Source: Ancistrus triradiatus (lineage: Eukaryota; Chordata; Actinopteri; Siluriformes; Loricariidae). Taken from it: 64,000 nt of DNA. The stretch spans positions 186,001 to 250,000 of the forward strand of contig JAJAGP010000950.1 in NCBI GenBank assembly GCA_025084515.1, written 5' to 3'. Below the pieces are notes generated by a model. That model was not told the origin of the DNA. It did no database searches and saw only the letters and a list, made by a program, of their open reading frames with translations. Shown piece after piece: positions 1-10,800 of this stretch. The translations under genes were made by a program, and so were the position numbers. The first letter of the stretch is position 1. Each line of letters begins with the position of its first letter.

Positions 1-271
1 GGCGCCTAACCAGTTACGCCATAAGCGCAGCTCAGCCTCGCGTGCGCTGAGAGCTTACACCATTTTCTTTTGTTCGTTGTTTTTTTTCTTTTTCTTTTTT
101 TTTGTGGTTGAGTGGCGCGTTCGGGTTTATATAGTCCATAGCCGGGGTTGTGTGGGGACACTAGCGCCCAGTGTTCGATCCCGTAGTAGCCAGCCACTGC
201 CTTGTGTGTTCTTTTTGTTGTTTTATTTATTTTTCTTGTTTATTTATTTATATTTTGGTTCACCATTTTCC

Positions 272-776
272 ATCCAGATGCTAAATGCAGTTGGGTCCTA
301 AAACCTTTTTTTACTTTTCACGGTTTCGCCCGTTTTTTATTATGGTGAACCATAACAATGAAGACATGAAATAAGTGAAAATAAAGTTTTAGTTAAACCT
401 TATAGCCCACTGAGGCGAAACACAGTTTTCGGCACGTAATAATCACTGGGTCCTGAGACTGAGAGGGTGTGTCTGAAATTACAACTGTTGGACTGGGTTG
501 GTGTGGGTGGTTGGTGTTTTAGTTAGGTGGGTGTGTAGGGTTGTATTGGTTTGGGTGTGGGGGGGGGGGATCCAGAGCTAACTGCAGTTGGGTCCTAAAA
601 CCCTTTTTACTTTTCACGGTTCGCCCGGTTTTTATTATGGTGAACCATAACAATGAAGACATGAAATAAGTGAAAATAAAGTTAAACCTTATAGCCACTG
701 AGGCGAACACAGTTTCGGCACGTAATATCACTGGGTCTGAGACTGAGAGGGTGTCTGAAATTACAACTGTTGACTG
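272..776. repeat. Direct duplication of a ~200-bp segment
   Basis: Copy 1 (about 272-494) and copy 2 (about 570-776) are the same sequence, both starting near ATCCAGA and ending near ACAACTGTTG. They are separated by a G/T-rich spacer with a run of G. Nearly every difference is a gain of one to a few bases in copy 1, mostly doubled bases, with few substitutions. That pattern suggests uncorrected long-read errors rather than evolutionary divergence. Confidence 0.8.
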
Positions 777-911
777 ATATAATATACATATAAATAATAG
801 AGTAATATAATTGTAATATAAAGTAATTTACATAATATGCCTATGATCATGCTCTAGTTCTTCTTTTGGGTTTTATAGCGATTATGCTGTATTGGTGCAT
901 TATTGCCTTCA

Positions 912-1052
912 CTGGATTGGATTATTTAGGGTGCCCAGATTCGAAGGTAGAATTTTTGTTCGAATTTGGGGGCAAAAAATAAATCAGTTGGATCATTTGA
1001 TGTCCAAATTGTGCGACTGAAGAGGTGTTCGAATTCCGAGGTTCCACTGTAT
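912..1052. repeat. Fragment of a dispersed repeat (GAGGTTCCACTG end)
   Basis: The segment ends with GAATTCCGAGGTTCCACTGTA. Its reverse complement resembles the start of another copy at 36452 (ACAGTGGACTCTCGGGATT). Both contain the motif TTCGAATTT followed by a GGGGC-A-rich stretch. It looks like the terminal part of a DNA transposon; the family is not identified. Confidence 0.4.
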
Positions 1053-1530
1053 ATAAGCCAGATGTGTATTTTGGCTGTTAAAGTGAACAGACGTCGATGA
1101 GCTGGATGTTAAACGGCGCGTACCTGCACACCGAGGAGTAAAATGGTTACGAGTGCTCAGAGAGAAAGCTAATAATGTTGATGATCTTGTTATGACAACA
1201 ATGTGTTGCAGAACTTTAGCAATGAAAGCTTAGCTTTTTAGCTTGTAGATTTTCACCTTCTAGCTGCATCTCTAATGGTTCACTCTGCGTGACTTAAGGG
1301 TGCTAGAGTTAATCAGTGGTTGCGCTGAGGTCTTTTGCCTAGTAGGTGACTCACAGAGCGGAGGGTGCTACATTGCAGAGCACAAATTAGGCACAGAAAG
1401 TAAACCTAGATTTTGGGGGGGGAGGTTCTGTAATTCAGTAGCAATTCAGTAGAAATTGGTTCTGCTGTACAATGTGTGGGAGAACAGATTCAGTGAGAAT
1501 CTGCTAAAAGCTGCCAGAGGACTGTGGGTA

Positions 1531-1965
1531 ATACTGTATATTCCTGTACAAAAGTATTGGGCCACCATTAGATTAGATACACCATTGTTTTAGCACCATA
1601 TATAATTATTTCTCAGTCTTTTGTATTAGGATACAACCAGAAAATACAGGAAATTTGTAAGCAGTATTAAAAAATCAGCTTCAACATGCTACAGTGGCAG
1701 GTATTTACACTTAAGCTTAATCGAGATGCCAAGTTGACCCTTCTACAGTCTGATCAGGAACTGTCGTTTTGGAAGGGTAACTGCCAAGAAACCATTTTTT
1801 CAGGAGGGGACAGGGTGAAAATGCTAAGGTATGCTAAAGCCCACAAAGACTGGAATGAATATCAGTGGAATAGAGGATTATGGAGTGATGTGTTACATAT
1901 GGTCATTATACCTGTGCTAAAACAAACAATCTAATGGTGGCCTAAAACTTTTGCACAGTATTGTA
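1531..1965. mobile_element. Non-autonomous Tc1/mariner-like element (MITE)
   Basis: The left end reads TACTGTATATTCCTGTACAAAAGTATTGGGCCACCATTAGATT and the right end is its near inverted complement (AATCTAATGGTGGCC to TTTTGCACAGTATTGTA). The inverted repeats are about 40 bp and enclose about 340 bp with no transposase motif. Tc1-type elements with GTGCAAAAGT ends are common in fish; the family assignment is inference. Confidence 0.6.
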
Positions 1966-3016
1966 GATTTGGTGAAACTGTTAAAAGCACAAGAGATAAT
2001 ACTGGCTACCTCATCGTTTCTCGTCCTCATACCTTTGGCTTATAAGAACACAGTTTTGAGGGTGCAAACGTAATGAACACTAATAACATGCTGGCCGGCA
2101 CTAAATGTCTCACAATAACACATGCATCACTTTCTAAAAGAACCATAGCAACGAACGAAACAGAACCAACAAGGAGAGTGAGCTGGTTAAAGGAGAACTG
2201 CAATGCCTTGTAAAAATAAACAAAAATCTCTAAAAGTTCAGTAAAATCACCGTGCAGGAAAAGTCTGACCGTGTGGTTTCACGATAAGGAGGCGGTAGCG
2301 GCAGAGACGTCTTTTTCATTGGTAGCAAACCATTAGAAGATTAGACCTTGGTGAGATTCTCCTTGGATTATTTGAAATTCTGTTGGTTTTTCCATCCATC
2401 TTCAGTGACGTTTCTATGGGAGCTTTTAAATTCGAATCCGTGTAAGCAGTAGATGGCGGCTATATTTTAACACTTCTCAGGTGCAACGAACAGGAAGTGA
2501 TGGTCAAAAAGGGTGGGTTACCTCAAGTAGTGACTGCAGGGTGCCTTGGTGGTCAAGGATAGTTTGCAGCTTAATACCGATCCATTTTGAAAAGCTGTTG
2601 CCATTGGTTAGTGGGTCCAGGTTATGTGTGCATGTTCATTACACAAGTTACAGATCTTGGTAAGACCGAGTAGGTCACAAGGTTTGGACATACGTTCTTG
2701 AGCTTGGGCAACCCTAGTCAAAATACGTTTGTATTTTTTTTCCCACATTTTATCCCCACTTTTTCCTGGTCAGAGTTGCCCGGGTGTCCAAACTTTTGCA
2801 TAAGACTCTCAACGCTTTGGATTGACACTTGACGAGTCATGACACAGTTGGTTTAAGCCCAGACAAAGTCGGTGTAAACAAGCAGAGATTTGGTGTTAGT
2901 GCTCCATGCTAATGTTGAAGATCTTGAGGTGTTTCATCTAAGAAATGAACTTGAGTTTGTCTAGTCATTGATAGTCACCTCGATGTTCACTAGTCCATTG
3001 TATCAGTTCTGTTTAT

Positions 3017-3590
3017 CATATAGGAGCACTTCATAGTTCTACAATTACAGACTGTAGTCCATCTGTTTCTCTACATAATTTGTTCGTCCCCTTTACTCTG
3101 TTCTCTAATGGTCAGGACTCCCACAGGACCAGCACAGATCAGGTACTATTTGGGTGGTGGATCATTCTCAGACACAGCAGTGCTGCTGGAGTTTTTAAAC
3201 ACCTCAGTGTCACTGTTGGCCTGAAAATAGTTCACCAACCAAAAATGTCCAGCCACCTGCATCCTGTGAAGGATTAGACTAACACAAAGTGCAACAACAG
3301 ATGAGCTACTGTGTCTGACTTGACATCTACAAGGTGGAGCGATATGGTGATTGTCAGAACACAGTGTTTAAATACTCCAGCAGCACTGCTGTGTCTGATC
3401 CACTCATAAAGCCACCACATCAGGGTGAGTAAAGGGCTAAGAGTGATCCACCAACCAAATAGTACCTGCTCTGTGCTGGTCCTGTGGGGGGTCCTGACCA
3501 TTAGAGGACCGAGGAAAGGGGACTACTTAAGTGTAGCGAAACAGATGGACTACAGTTTGTGATCATAGAACTATAAAGTGCTTCTATATG
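3017..3590. mobile_element. Fold-back element with long inverted arms
   Basis: The left arm starts CATATAGGAGCACTTCATAG. The right arm ends with the inverted complement (CTATAAAGTGCTTCTATATG). Pairing continues inward through the ACTGTAGTCCATCTGTTTC and GACCAGCACAGA motifs for roughly 200 bp on each side, with a central unpaired part near 3270-3340. A partial relative lies at 33820-33975. No coding capacity is evident. Confidence 0.7.
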
Positions 3591-4320
3591 GTAAGAAACA
3601 TGGAGGTGTGCGTAATAAAGTGATCGGTGAGCGTCTCGATTTGGTGTACGAGCAGGCGCACCATGCAAACGTTGCAGGTCTTGAAGTCTTGGCCAGGTTG
3701 AGTTTGTGTGCTAGTGCCCCATGCTAATGCTAACTGGGTTATGCCTTCTTAGGATAGGGCAGAGGAGTCCCTGTGAGAGCATTAAATGTTGCGACTCTGG
3801 AGACGTGTTCAGACGACTGGACATTGGTTAGTAGGTTCGCTTTTTGTTTAGTTATTAGTTCTACTAAATTTTTTCTTTATGATGTGTGGGATCTGAGGAT
3901 TAGACACGGTACAACCATACCCCACTAAGGGCTGGGACCCCGATGTTCAGGCTGAATTGCATTGCAGGTCTGGAGGTGTTTGACCTGGACTCGGCTGTTG
4001 AGATGGTTGAATTTGTGTAATATGCCAGTGTTACAGGTCATGAGGCGTGATATCCAAGGATGTAGCTCGTGTTTGTGGCATCGCACCACATTGTATAATA
4101 TCAGGACATCAGGATTGGGACACTGGTTAACGTGTTCAAGTTCTGTAATAGCGATAGTCCGCCACATCTTGAGGGGTGCGACGTAAAGGATAGGGCTAGT
4201 TAGTAATGGGCGTTACCATGACGACGGTTGGGTAGTACGTTTGGGTCGGTAGCATCCATGCCATTATTAGAAGTCCGTGATCTGTGTGTCGGTCTGCCAG
4301 TCCAACCCGGCTTCGAGCCT

Positions 4321-4858
4321 TTAGCGTCCCACGCTGATGTTGCAGGTCTTGCAGCTGGGATCCTTCTTGGCGTTGACCGTGGACAGGCTCATGAGCTGAT
4401 GGCCGCTGATCTGGGCCACGCCCCCCCGTGCCAGCTCGACCGGCTCCGTGTAGATGATCTCCAGGATGACGTCCTGCGCGTGGCGGAACTCGACGCGTCC
4501 GTCGCCCGTGCGGGCGCGGGTCAGGAAGCGGTTGTCGGCGGCATCCAGCTCGGGCAGCCGCTCGCTGCAGTAGGTGTCACCGGGCGAGCCGCGTGGCGCC
4601 AGCACCAGGATCACGTAGTGGTACGCCGTGTACATGCAGTAGAAGTCGCCGAAGTAGAGGCGCGTGTCGGCGCCGAACAGCTCCTCGGCGCCGATCTGGA
4701 ACCGGTAGCGGCCGTACGGAGAGTCCTGCGGCGGCGCCCCAGTGTTGAACTCGGTGTTGCAGCTGAAGAAGATGCCTTCCAGCTTGCCGCTGAGGGGCGA
4801 GCCGTGACTGCCGCTGTTGTCCTTCACTGAGGGGAGCATTCGGCCTCCCTGCACATTT
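4321..4858 (-). CDS. phyhipl: phyhipl coding exon 5 (terminal)
   Basis: The exon is 538 nt, starting in phase 2 after the acceptor CTGTGTGTCAG. It encodes the conserved C-terminal domain: PSVKDNSGSHGSPLSGKLEG, then FFSCNTEFNTG, PPQDSPYGRYRFQIG, YFGDFYCMYTAYHYVILVLA, and the end CKTCNISVGR before TAA at 4323-4321. An acceptor 10 bases further in (GTGCAG) would break the phase, so the upstream CAG is chosen. Confidence 0.95.
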
Positions 4859-7800
4859 CTGACACACAGAGAGAGATTAATTTGGATTTGATCCTCAGTG
4901 CGGATACATCCGATTTTAAATTGACATACAAGGTGCTTGTGAAAATTGTGAACCTTCAGAATGTCTATATTTCGTGTATTAAACGTGGCCGAAAAACATC
5001 AGGGGGCCATATTCATATAAAGATTCTAAGAACAACTCTGAGAGCTCTAAATTGGCCTAAATCAAAAACTCCTGCTAGGAGTTAATCACACGCACGGTTT
5101 TATTTGCTTTATTTATTAGCAGTGTATGTACAAATGCTGATCATCTTGTAGCCTGATTAATCTATTGGATGGCCTATGAATGGAGGAAATGGGCTCATCC
5201 TTGCATGGCTGTAGTGTCTAATCTGTTTGGCTGGTGGGTTTGGGGTTGGCTCATCTGATAGCTTTCATTCGGGTTTTATGGCATTGTAGCGTGGTTTGGA
5301 GATGTGAGCAAATCTCTAATAAGGTCAACACAAATAGATTCCTGGCACGTCTGAAACGCTTAGTGTTTGAGTAACTTGTTGTATCAGTGTTGGAGAACAG
5401 TCTTCTGCCCCGGATTGATGCTTAAGGACTCCTAAACCTCCTAAAAGTGTCACCTTATTAGCTCTTTAAGGGGGTTAAGGTGCCTTTAGGAATAATTTTC
5501 TTCATTAATTACTGGGACCCACAAGTCTAGATTTTTCTTATGATTTTGTCACTTGGAACTTAATAGCTGGTTAAAGAATACAATGTTTTGTCATTTTTAT
5601 TCTTAAACAAAGATCTTTCGTTAGGGCAAATTTTGTGAATCCGGTCCCAAGTCCTTTATTTATGAGGAAAATGATCCAACATTTACATACTGTGAGTGGA
5701 AAGTAAGAAAACCTCTTATTTCGAAGGTGATGAAAAGTAGAGTCAAGCATTTTCAATCACTAGGATAAACAAAGGTGCGTACAAGTGGGCGGATAAACGA
5801 CACGATATCTGAGGGCCTCAGATAAAGACTCCATCAGGATGGAAAAGGTGAAGAACCTAAAAGAAATTAAATCTAAAGACTTTGAGCCTCACCAGTCAAA
5901 GATTATTTACTAATGAGAGGAAATTCAAAAGTACCATTTTTACCCTACCCCGGAAAGAGATCGACAAAAAAGACAGAGAAAGGTCACTCCAAGGGCAAGG
6001 TATGTCTAGAGAGCCTTCAATTCATGTCAGTTTTGATTGATTAGTCACAGGCTTTGTTTGTACACAGAAGCACATTATGATTCACTTAGAGTTGCCAAAA
6101 CACAGGGGTATTAGAGGTTTGTTTTGTCTATATTCTACATATATAACGCTCTGCCCTCAGTGAAAGTCGGTACTTTGTCCACTACTTGTAATATATGGTT
6201 TAATATAATCAGTAAGTGAAGATTTAAGCCTTATAAGCAGTCAAGATAAATTTATTTCTGTAGCACTTTGTACAACTGAGAATTGTCTCAAAAGCAGCTT
6301 TACAACCAATCTACAAAAGCCCTAATGAAGGAGCCTCGGGGAACAGTGGCAAGGAAAAGCTCATAAGTGTTTAGGATAAAACTTTGGGCAGAACAAGACT
6401 GAAAAAGGGAAACCTGGCAGCCAGATGTTAATGTCAGAATTAAAAACTAAGTTACCTAATTAATACCTTTACTAGTAATGATTTAATTAAATGCACCGAA
6501 GCAAACTATAAACATTAAAATAGTATAAAATACAATACAATAAAATATATAGACTAATATGTTTTTATGTAAAGAGAATGTATAGACTAATATGTAATGT
6601 AATAATGTAAAGAGAATACAGGAATTATGAAGGGTTCTAATAAAATACTAAAAATTGTGTTTTTATTTTTTTTTTTTTTTTGTTCATGCTGTTATGTGTA
6701 GCCGCCTACCAAAAACCGTGTACGCACTCCTCACCTGCAGTAGTCAAAGTACTCCTGGGTCTGATTGCGATAGAACACAGAGAATGGGAGCATTCTGCCA
6801 GCAATGACCTCTGCCTTCTGCAGCAGCTGAGTCAAGTGCACAGTCGAGTAATCTACAACAGCAGGACATAACAGCATCAATCACAGTCAAAGATCAGGGG
6901 TTTTTTTATTTGACTTTTTCCAGCTGGAAGGCATCACCGGGACTCGAACATGCGTCCCTGTGGTAGTTATTGAGCATATTTTAAATAACAAATAAAATTC
7001 ATTCTACAATTTTTAAATGCTCTCAGTTCTTAAAGTGAAATGAACAATAAAAATAACTTTGAGTAAATATTTTCTGCTGTGAGATTTATGCAGAATGGGT
7101 TTTATATTTGGGGAAAAAAATTACTTCTAATTGGGGCTTTTAACATATGTAAATACAAAAAACAAAATACTTATTTGGAATATGGAGTGTAGCTGCTAGT
7201 AAAGCGAAGGCAAAGAAACGCCCTATCTATAGAGAACTGTTTTGATAGTATTTATTAAATCTTTCATTATGAAAAGAATTACCTTCTCACTGAGGCTTCA
7301 AGAAATTAAATTTGGGGAAAGTGGAAAAAACTGCGCCCTACTTTTGTTTAAATACATGTCATTGAGTTGCTTTGGAATCTTTTTTTTTTCTTGTATTGTA
7401 TTTATTGACAACACCATATGTTATATTTTCAAAGTTAAAAAGATGACTCACTATGTAATGGTAAATACCTAAACCTGATTGCGCACTGTAATTATTTTTA
7501 GGTGGAATAAAATTTTTTATTTATTTTTTAACATAAGCTTAATAATATAAAACACCCAAGAAGTAGAAAGCTCTAATTTTCTTTAATACATAGCTGAAAA
7601 TTCAAGTAAAATATAAGATGACAGTGTATTCATTGCTTTTGTCTCCTTTTCTATACGGTATGGGGGACCCAACTATGAACAATGCCATAATTAGAGATGC
7701 AAACTAAGTTTGTCTACCGAAACTTGTTGATCAAAACAAATGTCAGGTGAGTGGTGATGACCTCAGATAGCCAACACTGCATGTGGAATTTGGATTATCA

Positions 7801-10800
7801 CATACATTAAAGTGCTAGGATTTTAAGCTGAGGTAAATGAGAATGACCTGCAGTGCAGAACTCTATAATATCGCTCCATTCGGACACAGCATAGTCTCCG
7901 TCACTCTGCTTGGATGCTGTCTGCACGGCCACTGTGTACTCGGTTCTCGGGCTCAGGAACCAGTGGCCTCGCACAGTCATTGGCAACGGCACAGCCTTGG
8001 CAACCAGCTTAGTGGGTACATCCTGGGTGAAGGAAAATAAAAAGTTTAGTCGCTTTAATATGTCGGTTACCCGGTAACGTCAACCAATTTTATGGAGTTC
8101 GGCTGATAACCAGATACACAAGATGGCCAAAAATATTTGTACGCCCCTTCTAATTTAGTGATCTCTGTTACATTTACTCGCTTACAGGTTCCTAATATAA
8201 AGGATGGAATCAGGTATCGAATCTCAAACAAATGGACTCAAAAAGTGACTCATTATGACAAGGGGGTTCATGAACTTTCTTCTCCACCCTCCAAAAATAA
8301 ATGGTTTGTCCAGTTTGATGGACAACTTGGCCTTGAATGTAATTACAAAACATCCTCTAGGTAGCAGAAGACTATGGCATGGAAAGTGAGAGAGGAAACA
8401 GAACCTGAAATTAGGGACAGGTGTTAGAACTCCTGCGAGACTGGCTTCTACCTTTGCTCCCCATCGCCGAGTGGTGTAATAATTAAGAGCTCATTAAGCA
8501 GAGCTGCTGCTTTGGAAAGAAACTGTTCAGCTAGTGGGCGTCTTTACTCCTTATGATCCAGTGTCTCTTAACACACACTGACAGACCCGTAGAGACTCTG
8601 CTTACCTTGTGTTTGAACTTGTTGGAGTTCTTGTTCTCCTTCTTGTTGAGATCGATGAAGTAGTGCGTAATCTTCTCTTTGGTGCGAGGGTCCATGTCCC
8701 AACAGATCTTAAAGGAGTCGCAGGTGATGTTGCTGATCCGGATGTTTACAGGTACAGGGAGCTCCATCCCTACCACACCACTCTCTTCTGCCTTACCTGC
8801 ACAAACAATAGCAAAGAGGGGAATATAGGGAGGAAAAGCCTGCCTGTTTGAAATCATGGATTACAATTTGATTGCCTAAGTAGTAGTGAAGATCCTGTGA
8901 AAAATGCAAAATGCAAAAAACAGCAGAAGATAAGCAGTGAGCTGTGACTGCAGTTAATTGGCCTTTATAATCTTGGGGGCCTGTCAGACAGTTATTTTTA
9001 TATGTTAGTTTAATACACTGTTAATTAGGAGTAACTTGTACAGGTGTGCGTTGCTTAACATCCGCAAGAAGTTCTGTCAAACAGGACGTGGACCGGACTT
9101 TACTGTTGTCTCATAGTACTAAGCCATAGCAGTTTAGATACTTTGCACATAGCATTTAATTTTAAGCTATATAACTTAAAATACAGTATGAAAGCATTTA
9201 CAGTATAGTTCTTTTATAACACTTTAAACACTTATCGAAAACGTTTTCTTCCTTTCAATCTCTTTTCTGTCAGCAAGGGTTCATTCGTACTAATATTCTG
9301 TCATTCAGACGTCGATAAGCTATTTATAAAACAGATTTTTATTTCCTATTATAATTCTTATGACTTCGACCTTTACAGCAAACAAAGTTGCGCATACCTG
9401 TACATATTGCTTTACAGTATGACCCCCCTTGTTGTAATCCATAGTGAAACAGGATGTGATATATGTTTCTGTGCACAGATATCATGTACAGTAATACTGA
9501 TAATCTTGAAGGAAAACATATACAGGTTTTAAGGTTACAACATGCTCCTTCTCTACAAGGTCACATAGCGAGTGAATAAACAAGACATTTAGTTGAATGA
9601 CTCAACGGCAGTGAAGTTATTACTCTAAAATACAGTCTCGTACGTTGTATATATTCAACAGGCCCTCTGTATGCGCAGGTATAAGTATGGTCTAGTTACT
9701 CACAGTACCGACGTTCAAGGCTTCAAAATGTCTGTCTTCCAAACAGAGCACAGCCTAACTGCTACCTAAAATAGTGAGTGCGTCCAGAAGATAAAAGGGA
9801 AACCCACACACAATCCTTATCAACTCCTCCACCCTGGCATACGCCCTCATGCACTCAAAACGCTTTTGTCTGTTCAGCCAAACCTAAATGACGCTTCTTG
9901 TTGTCATTATGATCAGGCCTGTCATGATTGTGACGTGTTGGCCGCCGATTGTTATACATCGATTGTATAACAGTATCAAGTGTCGAGTCTGTGATGTGTG
10001 AATCCAAGTCTTGAATCTGTAGCGAGAGAGTCAGAGACTAGTCTTGAATCCGTAACGTGAGTCAGAGACGAGTCTCAAATCTGTTGCGTGTGAATCAGAG
10101 ATGAGTCTTAAGACTATAGCATGTGTCAGAGACGAGTCTTAAATCTGGAAGTTTTGTGTCTGTAGCATGAGTTACAGATGAGTCTTGAGTCTATAGCATG
10201 TCATAGACGAGTCTTGAATCTGTAGAGTGTGAGTCAGAGACGAGTCTTAAATCTGCAAGTCTTGAATCTGTTGTGTGCGAGTCTGAGATGAGTCTTGAAT
10301 CTTTAGCATGCGAGTCAGAGACGAGTCTTGAATCTGTAAGTCTTGAATCTATAGTGTCTGAGTTAGAGACGGGTCTTAAATCTGTAAACTGAGAGTCAGA
10401 GACGAGTCTCGAGTCTGTAGCATGTCTGAGATGTGTCTTGAATGTGTAAACTGAGTTAGAGACGAGTCTTGAATCTGTAGTGTGAGTCAGAGATGAGTCT
10501 TGAATCTGTAGCATGTGAGTCAGAGACGAGTCTTGAATCTATAAGTTTTGAATCTGTAGCACGAGTCAGGGATGAGTCTTGAATATGCAGTGTGTGAGTC
10601 TGAGACTACTCTGAAATCTGCAAGTCTTGAATCTGTAGTGTGTGAGTCAGAGACAAGTCTCAAATCAATGGCATGTCAGTCAGAGATGAGTCTTGAATCT
10701 GTAGCATGCGAGTCAGAGATGAGCCTTGAATCTGCAAGTCTTGAATCTATAGTGTTTGAGTCAGAGACGGGTCTTGAATCTATAGAATGTTAGTCAGAGA

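Larger units (their letters stand above)
1..4320. other. Region downstream of phyhipl, no coding gene seen
   Basis: No open frame here resembles a known protein and none is flanked by convincing splice sites. The stretch holds a duplicated 200-bp segment, a Tc1-like MITE and a fold-back element, listed separately. The phyhipl 3' UTR should lie immediately left of 4321 on the minus strand, but I could not pick out a confident polyadenylation signal. Confidence 0.6.
4859..6734. other. phyhipl intron 4
   Basis: The intron is AT-rich with no coding signal. It holds a possible Harbinger-like repeat near 4996-5480 and one copy of a dispersed repeat at 6235-6450. A run of T lies at 6664-6680, next to exon 4. 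Confidence 0.7.

Noticed and set aside
1..250. Possible LTR at the window start
   Set aside because: T-rich runs and a TATA-like TTATATAG occur, but there is no second LTR, primer-binding site or retroviral coding sequence nearby.
4228..4830. 200-codon open frame on the plus strand
   Set aside because: It is the antisense of phyhipl exon 5, which matches the family residue by residue. The open frame results from GC-rich codons.
10191..10514. Minus-strand open frames with DSRLVSDSH-like repeats
   Set aside because: They are translations of the non-coding minisatellite in phyhipl intron 1, with variable unit length and no splice or start context.
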